From an uncultured Pelagibacteraceae bacterium (GTDB taxonomy: Bacteria > Pseudomonadota > Alphaproteobacteria > Pelagibacterales > Pelagibacteraceae), in the NCBI GenBank assembly GCA_902524115.1, contig CABZCA010000007.1, positions 1 through 64,000 of the forward strand: DNA of 64,000 nt. Reading direction: 5' to 3'. Both the position numbers and the translations under genes were made by a program. Positions 20,832 to 28,400 of this stretch are shown here, piece by piece (the stretch's first letter is position 1; each line of letters starts with the position of its first letter). The notes beneath the pieces were generated by a model. It saw nothing but the letters and a program-made list of their open reading frames with translations. It ran no database searches and was not told the origin of the DNA.

Positions 20832-21169
20832 TTAATTTTTTTAAAGTCTTCTATTGTTAGCATTTTTATTTTTTCATAAGGATCTTTGCTTACTGATATT
20901 CTAGCTATCAATAAATAGCAGTAGTTAAAATTTATATTAATAGATTTTACTGCATCATTCATAATATTTCTAAGCCTTCTTTTTATTCTATTTCTAGTTA
21001 CTGCATTCCCAATTTTTTTTTTAGCTACAAAACTAATATTTAATTTATTGTTATTTTTATCAGAAAGTTTTTTAAAGAAAATTGTTAAATATTTGTTAGA
21101 TATTTTTTTTCCCTTTAGAATAGACTTAAAATCCTCGTTTTTAGAAAGACTAACAATCTTATTTTTCAT
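20828..21169 (-). CDS. rnpA: Ribonuclease P protein component
   Basis: Protein subunit of RNase P, which matures tRNA 5' ends. The family signature is seen as FVAKKKIGNAVTRNRIKRRLRNIM near residue 50-73, with the arginine-rich RNR-type helix. 113 residues, highly basic. The ATG overlaps the rpmH stop by one base (TAATG). Confidence 0.94.
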   Translation of the reverse strand: MKNKIVSLSKNEDFKSILKGKKISNKYLTIFFKKLSDKNNNKLNISFVAKKKIGNAVTRNRIKRRLRNIMNDAVKSININFNYCYLLIARISVSKDPYEKIKMLTIEDFKKIK

Positions 21170-21306
21170 TAAACGTTTGTTAATTTTTTTCTTCCCTTTG
21201 CCCTTCTTCTTTTTAATACTTTTCGTCCACCCTTAGTTTTCTTTTTTGCTCGAAACCCGACAGCTTTTTTTCTCTTTCTATTACTTGGTTGATATGTACG
21301 TTTCAT
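21169..21306 (-). CDS. rpmH: 50S ribosomal protein L34
   Basis: Missing from the ORF track because it is only 45 codons. Translating the minus strand from 21306 gives a protein starting [20 protein letters not shown] and continuing with the very basic L34 tail ([18 protein letters not shown]). The stop TAA shares its last base with the rnpA start. It heads the rpmH-rnpA-yidD-yidC group. Confidence 0.97.
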   Translation of the reverse strand: MKRTYQPSNRKRKKAVGFRAKKKTKGGRKVLKRRRAKGRKKLTNV

Positions 21307-21388
21307 TGTTGTTAAATAAATGTTAAATTCCGGTAGTTATACAAATATATGTATATAAGTACAGCGATTTTTAATAAGTTAAAAATCA

Positions 21389-22105
21389 ATGAATAGAGAA
21401 AAAAAAATTAAAATCATTTTAGGTTTCTTATATCTGGTTATTATATCAAGTTTTTTAATGATTTTTTTTGCTAATTTTTCTTTAGGTGAGGTTACAAGTT
21501 ATGATTTTATAAAAAATAATTATCATTACTTATCTCAAATCAAAAAATCAAATTATATTATTGTAAGCTTATTGTTTATTTTATTTACCATTTTGTGGGT
21601 TTTATTACTTGGTTTTGGATCTCCGATACTCCTTCTTGCAGGCTTTATTTTTGGAAAGTGGATTGGATCAATCTATGCCACCCTTGCACTTTCATTAGGT
21701 GCAACAATATTATATTTGATTGCTAATTACTTTTTTAAAGACATTGTTGAAAAAAAATTTTCTGCCAAGTTTATTTATTTAAGAAATAAATTTAAAAAAA
21801 ATGAATTTAATTTTTTTCTTTTGTACAGGTTTATTGGTGGTATTCCTTTTTTTATTTCAAATATTTTGCCAACAATTTTTGACGTTAAACTGAAAAATTT
21901 TTTCTTTGGAAGCGTACTTGGTATGTATCCCCAAATATTTATTTGGTCTTCTTTAGGATCAGGTCTAGGTACAATAATTGAAAATAACTTAAAGGCTCCA
22001 TCTTTAATAGATTTAGCCTTTTCTACTGAAATTTATATGCCTATAATTGGATTTATAATCTTACTTATTTTTGGGTTAATTCTCAAAAATAAATTTTACA
22101 AATAA
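21389..22105 (+). CDS. TVP38/TMEM64-family (DedA/VTT-type) membrane protein
   Basis: A 238-residue polytopic protein with the VTT-domain core: LLLGFGSPILLLAGFIFGKWIGSIYATLALSLGATILYLIANYFF, followed by FNFFLLYRFIGGIPFFISNILPTIFDVKLKNFFFGSVLGMYPQ. Related proteins are membrane scramblases or transporters implicated in lipid handling; no specific substrate can be assigned. It is transcribed alone, divergent from rpmH and ending a few bases before the tRNA-Thr on the other strand. Confidence 0.85.
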   Translation: MNREKKIKIILGFLYLVIISSFLMIFFANFSLGEVTSYDFIKNNYHYLSQIKKSNYIIVSLLFILFTILWVLLLGFGSPILLLAGFIFGKWIGSIYATLALSLGATILYLIANYFFKDIVEKKFSAKFIYLRNKFKKNEFNFFLLYRFIGGIPFFISNILPTIFDVKLKNFFFGSVLGMYPQIFIWSSLGSGLGTIIENNLKAPSLIDLAFSTEIYMPIIGFIILLIFGLILKNKFYK

Positions 22106-22111
22106 ATTTGA

Positions 22112-22185
22112 TGGTGCCCCCATCCAGAATTGAACTGGAAACTCATCCTTACCATGGATGTGTTATACCATTTAACTATAGGGGC
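22112..22185 (-). tRNA. tRNA-Thr(GGT)
   Basis: On the minus strand the acceptor stem is GCCCCTA pairing with TGGGGGC, the D stem GTTA/TAAC, the anticodon stem CATCC/GGATG around ATGGTAA (anticodon GGT), and the T arm TCCAG/CTGGA with loop TTCAATT. The discriminator is A and CCA is encoded. It reads ACC/ACU. It faces both flanking protein genes. Confidence 0.93.
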
Positions 22186-22280
22186 AATTATTAACTCAAA
22201 TTAGTGTATAAATTTAATTTTTTCAAATTATTGCCTTATTTTTTTTTAAAAATGAGTTATATCTATTCTAGGAGAATGAA

Positions 22281-22478
22281 ATGGGAATACACTATACTTA
22301 TGGAGCAAATAAAAATGCTAAGCTTATGGAAAAAAAAGCAAAAAGAGAGAAAAAACTTGCAGAAAAAAGGGCTAAGAAGCAAGTGAAAACTGGTCCTATA
22401 AAAGTTGAAGATGAAAAAGCTATTCCTATTGATCAAGTTATAACACTAGATCATCTGACAAATCCTAACAAAAAATAA
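22281..22478 (+). CDS. Small basic protein, conserved-looking hypothetical
   Basis: 65 residues starting MGIHYTYGANKNAKLMEKKAK, with a strongly basic, Lys/Arg/Ala-rich helix followed by a short acidic and proline-containing tail ending in DQVITLDHLTNPNKK. An AGGAG ribosome-binding site sits 7 bases before the ATG, much better than most starts in this window, supporting real translation. I do not recognise a family. The position before a 34-codon ORF and dcd suggests one transcript. RNA or ribosome binding would fit the charge but is a guess. Confidence 0.65.
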   Translation: MGIHYTYGANKNAKLMEKKAKREKKLAEKRAKKQVKTGPIKVEDEKAIPIDQVITLDHLTNPNKK

Positions 22479-22481
22479 AGA

Positions 22482-22586
22482 ATGAGTTCAAAAAAGAATA
22501 ATTTTAGTAAACTTGAACTTGCTTTAAGAAAAAATCTAAAAAAAAGAAAAGAATTTCAAAAAAAAACAAAGAAAAAAAATAAATAA
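22482..22586 (+). CDS. 34-residue lysine-rich miniprotein
   Basis: A short ORF absent from the track: it begins [20 protein letters not shown] and ends in a run of Lys, Gln, Asn. It starts 3 nt after the preceding small gene and its stop overlaps the dcd ATG by one base (TAATG), the same coupling used by real genes in this window. The composition is close to that of the flanking small gene. The family is unknown; the main evidence is spacing and coupling, so it could also be only a leader for dcd. Confidence 0.5.
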   Translation: MSSKKNNFSKLELALRKNLKKRKEFQKKTKKKNK

Positions 22587-23140
22587 TGTCAGTTCAATCT
22601 GATAGGTGGATTATTCAAATGGCTAGAGATAATAATATGATTTCTCCATTTGAAGATAAACAAGTCAGAGGAGATAAAATATCTTTTGGAGTATCTTCAT
22701 ATGGTTATGACGCGAGGGTATCTGATGAATTTAAAATTTTTACTAATGTAAACTCTGAAATTGTAGACCCTAAAAATTTTAAATCTTCCAATTTTATAAC
22801 AAAAAATGCATCAGAATGTATTATACCACCTAATTCATTCGTATTAGCAAGAACAGTAGAATATTTTAAAATTCCAAAAAATGTTTTGGTTATATGTTTG
22901 GGAAAATCTACATATGCGAGATGTGGAATAATTGTTAATGTTACCCCTCTTGAGCCAGGTTGGGAAGGACATGTGACTTTAGAATTTTCAAACACAACTC
23001 CATTGCCAGCAAAGATTTACGCCAATGAGGGAGTTGCACAATTTGTTTTCATTAAGGGCAATGAAGACCCTTTAGTTTCCTATGCTGATAGAAATGGAAA
23101 ATATCAGGGTCAAACGGGAGTAACACTTCCAAAAATATAA
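22586..23140 (+). CDS. dcd: dCTP deaminase
   Basis: Deaminates dCTP to dUTP for thymidylate synthesis. The 184-residue protein has the trimeric dUTPase-like fold, with [15 protein letters not shown], the conserved [23 protein letters not shown], and the C-terminal QTGVTLPKI. It is followed after 2 nt by murA and probably co-transcribed with the two small ORFs upstream. Confidence 0.96.
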   Translation: MSVQSDRWIIQMARDNNMISPFEDKQVRGDKISFGVSSYGYDARVSDEFKIFTNVNSEIVDPKNFKSSNFITKNASECIIPPNSFVLARTVEYFKIPKNVLVICLGKSTYARCGIIVNVTPLEPGWEGHVTLEFSNTTPLPAKIYANEGVAQFVFIKGNEDPLVSYADRNGKYQGQTGVTLPKI

Positions 23141-23142
23141 TA

Positions 23143-24405
23143 ATGGATAAATTTATTGTTAAAGGCCCTTGCAAAATAAAGGGTGAAATTTCAATTTCAG
23201 GCTCAAAAAATGCTGCTTTACCAATTTTAGCATCAACCATCTTATTTGAAAAAGAGGTCATAATAAAAAATTTACCTAGCGTTAAAGATATAGATACAAT
23301 GATTAACCTTTTAAAATCTCTTGGCTCAGAAATAAAATTTAATAAAAATAGAAAAATTGTTAAAATAACAAAGAAAAAAAAGCAAAATTTTTTTGCATCA
23401 TATTCACTTGTTAGAACGATGAGAGCTGGAATTTTAGTTTTAGGAGCACTTGTTGCCAAACATCAAAAGTCTATTACTTCATTACCTGGTGGCTGTCTAA
23501 TAGGTGCAAGACCTGTAAATTTTCATTTGAATGCACTTAAAAAACTTGGAATGAAATATAAAATTAAAAAAGGCTATATCCATGCGAGTACTAAAGGGAA
23601 ACTAAAAGGTGCGAAAATTAGATTTTCAAAAATTAGCGTTGGTGCAACTGAAAATACAATTATAGCTGCATGTTTAGCAAATGGAATTACAATTCTTAGA
23701 AACTGTGCAATCGAACCGGAGATAATTGATTTAATAAATTTTTTAAAATCAGGTGGTGCGAAAATAAAATTCATAGGCAAACGTACTTTGCAGATAAAAG
23801 GTATTAAATTTTTAGAAAGTACAAGTTATTCAGTGATGTCAGATAGAATAGAAACAGGAACTTTTTGTGTAGCTGCATGTTTAACTGGTGGCAACTTAAA
23901 AATAAATAATTTTGATCCAAAAATAATAAAAACAGAATTATCATTACTAAAAAAAGTTGGAGCAAAAATTAAAGTAGCTAATAAACAAATTCATATATCT
24001 GGACCAAAAAGAATTAAAAATTTAAGTAATTTAGTTACTAAAGAATATCCAAACTTCCCTACAGATTTGCAAGCACAGTTTATGGTTCTACTTTGTAAGG
24101 CTAATGGCAAAAGTTCAATAACTGAAAGTATTTTCGAAAATAGATTTATGCATGTTGCTGAATTAAGAAGATTAGGTGCTGAGATACTAATAAAAAAAAA
24201 TAAGGCATTTATATCAGGTGATACTAACTTCGAAGCTGCTGAATTAATGTCTAGTGACTTAAGAGCTTCAGTTGCATTAGTTTTAGCTGCAATAGTTGCA
24301 AAAGGATCATCTACAATTAATAGAATTTATCACTTAGATAGAGGATATGAAAATATTGAGAATAAACTCAGAAAAGTTGGTGTAAATATTCGACGGGTTA
24401 ATTGA
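23143..24405 (+). CDS. murA: UDP-N-acetylglucosamine 1-carboxyvinyltransferase
   Basis: First committed step of peptidoglycan synthesis, joining PEP to UDP-GlcNAc; the target of fosfomycin. The active-site cysteine is present in LPGGCLIGARPVNFH near residue 115, and ISGSKNAALPILAST, ATENTIIAACLANG and a C-terminal DLRASVALVLAA region are as expected. 420 residues. The stop overlaps the start of the DUF2948 gene by one base. Confidence 0.97.
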   Translation: MDKFIVKGPCKIKGEISISGSKNAALPILASTILFEKEVIIKNLPSVKDIDTMINLLKSLGSEIKFNKNRKIVKITKKKKQNFFASYSLVRTMRAGILVLGALVAKHQKSITSLPGGCLIGARPVNFHLNALKKLGMKYKIKKGYIHASTKGKLKGAKIRFSKISVGATENTIIAACLANGITILRNCAIEPEIIDLINFLKSGGAKIKFIGKRTLQIKGIKFLESTSYSVMSDRIETGTFCVAACLTGGNLKINNFDPKIIKTELSLLKKVGAKIKVANKQIHISGPKRIKNLSNLVTKEYPNFPTDLQAQFMVLLCKANGKSSITESIFENRFMHVAELRRLGAEILIKKNKAFISGDTNFEAAELMSSDLRASVALVLAAIVAKGSSTINRIYHLDRGYENIENKLRKVGVNIRRVN

Positions 24406-24812
24406 TGGAAAATCAATATTTAAAAAAGATAATTGCACAAACCCCCGAAGATCTCCATATTATTTCAGCTTGCTGTTCTGAGGGGAAAGTTAATATTGAT
24501 GATGTTAAATATTTAGCTTCTAATAAAATTTTTTTGATTTCAATAGCAAGATATAGCAAAGAAGAGGTAAATAAAAATAAATTAATAAATAGTATTATTA
24601 AATTTGAATTTATTAATTCATCAAAATCAAAGAATATAGACCAAAAAGACACTAATCTTACTTTAGAACTTTTAACAATTGATATTTTTAAGAAAGAGGA
24701 GAATTTTGAAATAACTATGTTATTTTCAAAAAATAGAATTATAACTCTTGCCGCTGAAGTAATTGAGGTGACACTAGAGGATCAAAAAATAGTAAATGAT
24801 AAAAATAATTAA
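24405..24812 (+). CDS. DUF2948 family protein
   Basis: A 135-residue protein of a family largely restricted to alphaproteobacteria and found between murA and hisD, as here. Recognisable blocks are KIIAQTPEDLHIISACCSEGKVNIDDVKYLASNKIFLISIARY and a C-terminal ITLAAEVIEVTLEDQ. I use the ATG at 24405, which forms TGATG with the murA stop, and not the TTG before it. The function is unknown. The 3' end overlaps hisD by 17 nt. Confidence 0.85.
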   Translation: MENQYLKKIIAQTPEDLHIISACCSEGKVNIDDVKYLASNKIFLISIARYSKEEVNKNKLINSIIKFEFINSSKSKNIDQKDTNLTLELLTIDIFKKEENFEITMLFSKNRIITLAAEVIEVTLEDQKIVNDKNN

Positions 24813-26061
24813 TTGTAATAAAAAAAACTATTTAAATAACTTAACTAAATTTTTAGATTTAAGGAGATCTGGAAAAAGAATTGAAAATAAAACTATATCT
24901 AACATTTTAAAAGATATTAAAAATTATAAAAATAAAAGTCTTTTAAAATACGAGAAAAAATTTAGTAAAAATAGTCAAATTAAACCAAGTATTAAGCAAA
25001 TTAACAAAGCTATTAAATCTTTAGATCCAACAATTAAAAGAGCTATAGATTTTGCTTACAAACGTATACTCAAATTTCATAATTTACAAAAAACTAAAGA
25101 TATTTTTTATAAAGATAATCTAAATAATAAAATTGAATATAAATATGTACCAATTCAATCGGTTGGCATTTATGTTCCAGCAAACTTACCATCTACATTA
25201 TTGATGAATGCTATCCCAGCCAAAATTGTAGGTGTTAAAAGAATTGTACTAGCAAATCCAAAAAATAATGGAAAATTAAATCCTGCAGTTTTATATGCAG
25301 CAAAAAAGGTAGGAATAAAAGAAATTTATTCAATGGGCGGCGCGCAAGCCATAGGCAGTTTAGCTTACATTCAAAAAGTAAATAAAATTGTTGGACCTGG
25401 CAATATCTTTGTTGCTGGTGCTAAAAGACAAGTTTTTGGAGATGTAGGTATTGAAGGAATGATCGCAGGTCCATCTGAGATAACAGTGTTAGCAGATAGT
25501 AAAACTAATTTAAATCAAGTTACTACATCTATGATTGGTCAAGCAGAACATGACTCAAATTCTCAATGTATATTAATCACTAAAAATTCTAATTTGATCA
25601 AAAAATTTAAGAAAGATTTAGAATTAAAATTAAAAGATTTACCAAGAAAAAATATTGCATCCAAAAGCATTAAAAATAATGGACTAATTTTAAAAGTATA
25701 TAATGATAGACAAATTATTGATTCAATTAATGAGATAGCTCCTGAACACTTAGAAATAAATGTTAGCAATTATAAGAAGTATAAGGATAAAATTTTTAAT
25801 ACGGGAAGTATTTGTATAGGAAAATATTCTCCTATGGCATTAAGTGACTATGCTGTTGGCACAAATCATGTATTACCAACTAGTTCGTCAGCTAAATTTT
25901 CGTCAGGCTTAAGTTTAAGTGAATTTTATAAAAAAATTAGCCTTATAACTCTTTCAAAAAAAGGTGTTGAGAAAATAGGAGAATACGCTACACATCTCGC
26001 TGAGTATGAAGAATTAAAAGGTCATGCTTTGAGTATAAAATCTAGAATAAATAAGGAGTAA
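24796..26061 (+). CDS. hisD: Histidinol dehydrogenase
   Basis: Catalyses the last two steps of histidine synthesis, histidinol to histidine with two NAD. Family motifs: VGIYVPANLPSTLLMNAIPAKIVGV, GGAQAIGSLAY, VGPGNIFVAGAKRQVFGDVGIEGMIAGPSE, the zinc site region GQAEHDSNSQCILI, and APEHLEI with the catalytic Glu-His. 421 residues. It overlaps the DUF2948 gene and precedes infA. Confidence 0.97.
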   Translation: MIKIINCNKKNYLNNLTKFLDLRRSGKRIENKTISNILKDIKNYKNKSLLKYEKKFSKNSQIKPSIKQINKAIKSLDPTIKRAIDFAYKRILKFHNLQKTKDIFYKDNLNNKIEYKYVPIQSVGIYVPANLPSTLLMNAIPAKIVGVKRIVLANPKNNGKLNPAVLYAAKKVGIKEIYSMGGAQAIGSLAYIQKVNKIVGPGNIFVAGAKRQVFGDVGIEGMIAGPSEITVLADSKTNLNQVTTSMIGQAEHDSNSQCILITKNSNLIKKFKKDLELKLKDLPRKNIASKSIKNNGLILKVYNDRQIIDSINEIAPEHLEINVSNYKKYKDKIFNTGSICIGKYSPMALSDYAVGTNHVLPTSSSAKFSSGLSLSEFYKKISLITLSKKGVEKIGEYATHLAEYEELKGHALSIKSRINKE

Positions 26062-26067
26062 CAAAAT

Positions 26068-26283
26068 TTGTCGAAACAAGATTTATTGGAATTTAAAGGT
26101 AAAGTAATCGATCTATTACCTAACGCTATGTTCCGAGTAAAGCTTGAAAATAATCACATTGTTACAGCTCATACAGCTGGAAAGTTAAGAAAGAATAGGA
26201 TTAGAGTTCTTCAAGGTGATAATGTAACAGTTGAAGTAACACCTTATGATTTGACAAAAGGAAGAATTATTTTTAGGTTTTAA
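26068..26283 (+). CDS. infA: Translation initiation factor IF-1
   Basis: 71-residue OB-fold factor binding the 30S A site: [46 protein letters not shown] and TKGRIIFRF. The start is TTG with an AAGGAG ribosome-binding site 9 bases upstream; no ATG would give a complete protein. The maf gene usually next to infA in alphaproteobacteria is missing and tRNA-Phe follows 5 nt downstream. Confidence 0.96.
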   Translation: MSKQDLLEFKGKVIDLLPNAMFRVKLENNHIVTAHTAGKLRKNRIRVLQGDNVTVEVTPYDLTKGRIIFRF

Positions 26284-26288
26284 ATAAT

Positions 26289-26364
26289 GGCTTCGTAGCT
26301 CAGTTGGTAGAGCAGAGCCCTGAAAAGGCTTGTGTCGCTGGTTCGAGTCCCGCCGAAGCCACCA
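26289..26364 (+). tRNA. tRNA-Phe(GAA)
   Basis: Acceptor GGCTTCG/CGAAGCC, D arm GCTCAGTTGGTAGAGC, anticodon stem GAGCC/GGCTT around CTGAAAA (anticodon GAA), T arm CTGGTTCGAGTCCCG region, discriminator A and encoded CCA. It lies 5 nt after infA and is followed at once by an 11-bp inverted repeat. Confidence 0.96.
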
Positions 26365-26393
26365 TTTTTGATATAAAAACTAATATCAAAAAT
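26364..26393 (+). terminator. AT-rich hairpin after tRNA-Phe
   Basis: ATTTTTGATAT and ATATCAAAAAT form a perfect 11-bp inverted repeat with an 8-nt loop, beginning at the last base of the tRNA CCA. The stem is all but GC-free and no T-run follows, so it is a weak intrinsic terminator at best; it could instead be a 3' processing signal. Confidence 0.45.
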
Positions 26394-26454
26394 GCTTGCA
26401 ATCAATTTTAAAATCTAATAATTATCCCGCAAGCTGAAGTTTAGCTAAGTTTAA

Positions 26455-26460
26455 TATAAT
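26455..26460 (+). promoter_or_regulatory. -10 box of cold-shock gene
   Basis: A perfect TATAAT lies 22 bases before the cspA-like ATG. No clear -35 box is seen at the right distance. Transcription would start near 26467, leaving only a short leader, unlike the long structured leaders of enterobacterial cspA. Confidence 0.45.
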
Positions 26461-26482
26461 AAAGAAAGAGTAAACAAAAAGT

Positions 26483-26695
26483 ATGAGTACATTAAAAGGT
26501 AAAGTAAAGTGGTTCAACGGTAAGAAGGGCTACGGGTTTATAGAAAGAGAAGACGGAGAAAAAGATTGTTTCGTTCATGCAAGCGCAGTTCGTGAAGCAG
26601 GACTTCGTTTTTTGAATGAGAACGACGCTGTAGAATTTGAAATTCAGGATGGAGACAAAGGTCCAAGCGCAGTTAATTTAAAGAAAACTTCTTAA
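26483..26695 (+). CDS. cspA: Cold-shock domain protein (CspA family)
   Basis: A 70-residue single cold-shock domain with RNP1 [10 protein letters not shown] and RNP2-like DCFVHASAV; an RNA chaperone that binds single strands. The start [20 protein letters not shown] is canonical for the family. Codon use includes more GC-ending codons than its neighbours (TTCAACGG, TACGGG), as expected of a highly expressed gene. It is flanked upstream by tRNA-Phe and downstream by a 231-nt non-coding stretch with long inverted repeats. Confidence 0.95.
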   Translation: MSTLKGKVKWFNGKKGYGFIEREDGEKDCFVHASAVREAGLRFLNENDAVEFEIQDGDKGPSAVNLKKTS

Positions 26696-26715
26696 AATTT
26701 ATTTCATTTAAAATT

Positions 26716-26762
26716 TTGTATAGGAATAAAAGTAGGTAAACCCTATGAATATTCCTATACAA
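26716..26762 (+). repeat. 12-bp perfect inverted repeat downstream of cspA
   Basis: TTGTATAGGAAT (26716-26727) and ATTCCTATACAA (26751-26762) are perfect complements. The 23-nt loop itself holds TAGG...CCTA, so a two-tier hairpin can form. It starts 21 nt after the cspA stop. It lacks a T-run. It could protect or terminate the cspA transcript, or be part of a small RNA between cspA and tRNA-His. Confidence 0.55.
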
Positions 26763-26771
26763 TACATACTT

Positions 26772-26791
26772 GCATTTTAAGTTTAAAATGC
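26772..26791 (+). repeat. Short inverted repeat GCATTTTAA/TTAAAATGC
   Basis: A 9-bp complementary pair separated by only 2 nt, immediately after the longer inverted repeat; a hairpin would need to open to a 4-nt loop. Together with the preceding element it fills much of the cspA to tRNA-His gap. The rest of the gap (to 26926) holds no ORF I can support. Confidence 0.4.
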
Positions 26792-26926
26792 TATTTAACC
26801 TTCATGATTAAAAATAGTAAAATTTTCGTATCTCACAAAAGACATCATTTTCATGCTGGCTTGCAGCTAGCTATTTAACTATTTTAAAATTTAAATTTAA
26901 CTCTAATTAGTATAAAACAACAACAG

Positions 26927-27001
26927 GCCCTGGTGGTGAAATGGTTATCACGAAAGTTTGTGGAACTTTAGTTTTTGGTTCAATTCCAAGCCAGGGTACC
27001 A
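26927..27001 (+). tRNA. tRNA-His(GTG), A73 type
   Basis: The anticodon stem AAAGT/ACTTT surrounds TTGTGGA (anticodon GTG). Acceptor GCCCTGG pairs with CCAGGGT with a G-T first pair, and the discriminator is A followed by encoded CCA. Most bacteria have C73 pairing with an extra G-1; A73 without that pair is the known alphaproteobacterial variant. The base before the acceptor happens to be G, but it cannot pair with A73. The gene ends 4 nt before hisS. Confidence 0.93.
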
Positions 27002-27005
27002 AAAA

Positions 27006-28400
27006 ATGAATAAAGAAAATAAATTAATACCTGGGTTGCCCTCAGGATTTGAGGATCGTTGGGACAAAAAACTTCTTCTCAAAAAAAAGCTGTTATCAGT
27101 AATTGAGAATAATTTTATTAAGTTTGGTGCTGAACCACTCGAAACACCATCGTTCGAAATAAGTGAAAATATAGGATCTTTTCTAGTAGAAGATGAAGCT
27201 AATCCTATGTCTGATGTATTCTCATTTAATGATGGAGATAAAGGTATTACTCTTCGATACGATCTTTCAAGCCCACTTGCTCGATTCTATGCGCAGTATA
27301 ATCAAGAGCTTCCATCAATTTATAAAAGATATGCTATTCAAAATGTATTTCGCAACGAAAAGGCAGGTAATGGAAGATATAGAGAATTTTTGCAGGCAGA
27401 TTTTGATATTGTAGGAAATGTTAGTTCATCACAAGCTAACGCTGAACTTTGTAATTTAATTTCAGCAACACTTTTAGAATGTGGATTAAAGAAAGATCAA
27501 TTTACAATTAATGTAAGTAACAGAAAAATAGTTCAAGGTTTACTAGATGAATTACAAATAACTGAGGATAAACAATTAAAAGTTATTAGGGCAATTGATA
27601 AACTTGATAAGCCTGGATTTGGAATAAAAGGTGTAGAGGACCTTTTGAGAAAGGAAAGAAAAGACACTAGTGGTGCTATTACAAAAGGTGCAGATTTGAA
27701 TGATAAGCAGGTCTCTAAAATATTAGATTATTTGAAAATTAAAGAATTAAATGAACTGAAACAAAATTTAAAAAACTCATTATCGCAAGAGGGAATTAAG
27801 GAGTTAGAAGACTTTTTCGAGGTCCTTGGATATGGATCAAACTTAGATCAAGTCAAAACTAACTTCACAATTGTCAGAGGCTTGGCGTATTATTCTGATT
27901 TCATCGTTGAAACTAACTTAAATTTTAAAGTTACAAATAATAAAGGTAAAGAGGTAGATATTGGCAGTATTTGTTCGGGCGGAGCCTATGCAAAACTTAT
28001 ATCAAGATTTAAAGGAGTTGATATTCCAGGCACAGGAATAAGTTTTGGAGTAGATAGACTTTTATTTGCACTAATGCAGTTAGAACAAATTGAATTAGAC
28101 GAACGAAAACCAGTTCTAGTGTGTGTAATGGATCAAAAATATTTAAAAAATTATTACGAAATTTTAGATCTTTTAAGACAAAACAATATTAATTCAGAAA
28201 TATTTTTAGACATCAAAAAAAATCTTGGTAAACAGCTTACTTATGCTAACAAACGCCAATTATCAGTTGCAATAATCTGTGGAGAAAATGAATTTAAAGA
28301 TAATACAGTGACCATTAAAAATTTAAAGGGTGTAAAGGGTGAGAATAATAAAACAATACCCAAGAAAGATTTAATCGATGAAGTCAAAAAACTTATCTGA
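27006..28400 (+). CDS. hisS: Histidyl-tRNA synthetase
   Basis: Class II synthetase of 464 residues starting MNKENKLIPGLPSGFEDRW. Motif 2 is seen in KRYAIQNVFRNEKAGNGRYREFLQADFDIVG, motif 3 in GTGISFGVDRLLFAL, and the histidine pocket regions as RGLAYYSDFIVETN and GGAYAKLISRF, differing from the usual bacterial LDYYT and GGRYD. This divergent form fits the alphaproteobacterial HisRS that recognises tRNA without G-1:C73. I reject the track start at 26958 because it lies inside the tRNA; the ATG at 27006 is 4 nt after its CCA. hisZ overlaps the 3' end by 23 nt. Confidence 0.95.
   Translation: MNKENKLIPGLPSGFEDRWDKKLLLKKKLLSVIENNFIKFGAEPLETPSFEISENIGSFLVEDEANPMSDVFSFNDGDKGITLRYDLSSPLARFYAQYNQELPSIYKRYAIQNVFRNEKAGNGRYREFLQADFDIVGNVSSSQANAELCNLISATLLECGLKKDQFTINVSNRKIVQGLLDELQITEDKQLKVIRAIDKLDKPGFGIKGVEDLLRKERKDTSGAITKGADLNDKQVSKILDYLKIKELNELKQNLKNSLSQEGIKELEDFFEVLGYGSNLDQVKTNFTIVRGLAYYSDFIVETNLNFKVTNNKGKEVDIGSICSGGAYAKLISRFKGVDIPGTGISFGVDRLLFALMQLEQIELDERKPVLVCVMDQKYLKNYYEILDLLRQNNINSEIFLDIKKNLGKQLTYANKRQLSVAIICGENEFKDNTVTIKNLKGVKGENNKTIPKKDLIDEVKKLI

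Noticed and set aside
21307-21388. Palindrome ATACAAATATATGTAT between rpmH and the TVP38-like gene as an operator
   Set aside because: Short AT-only symmetry is expected by chance at this composition; no partner site was found.
22204-22386. 60-residue ORF before the small basic protein
   Set aside because: It overlaps the better supported 65-residue gene in another frame, and its start has no ribosome-binding site.
23052-23459. 135-residue minus-strand ORF
   Set aside because: Shadow of dcd/murA; hydrophobic composition arises from reversed lysine codons.
26958-27005. Upstream extension of hisS in the ORF track
   Set aside because: It lies inside tRNA-His; the protein similarity to HisRS begins at MNKENKLIPG.
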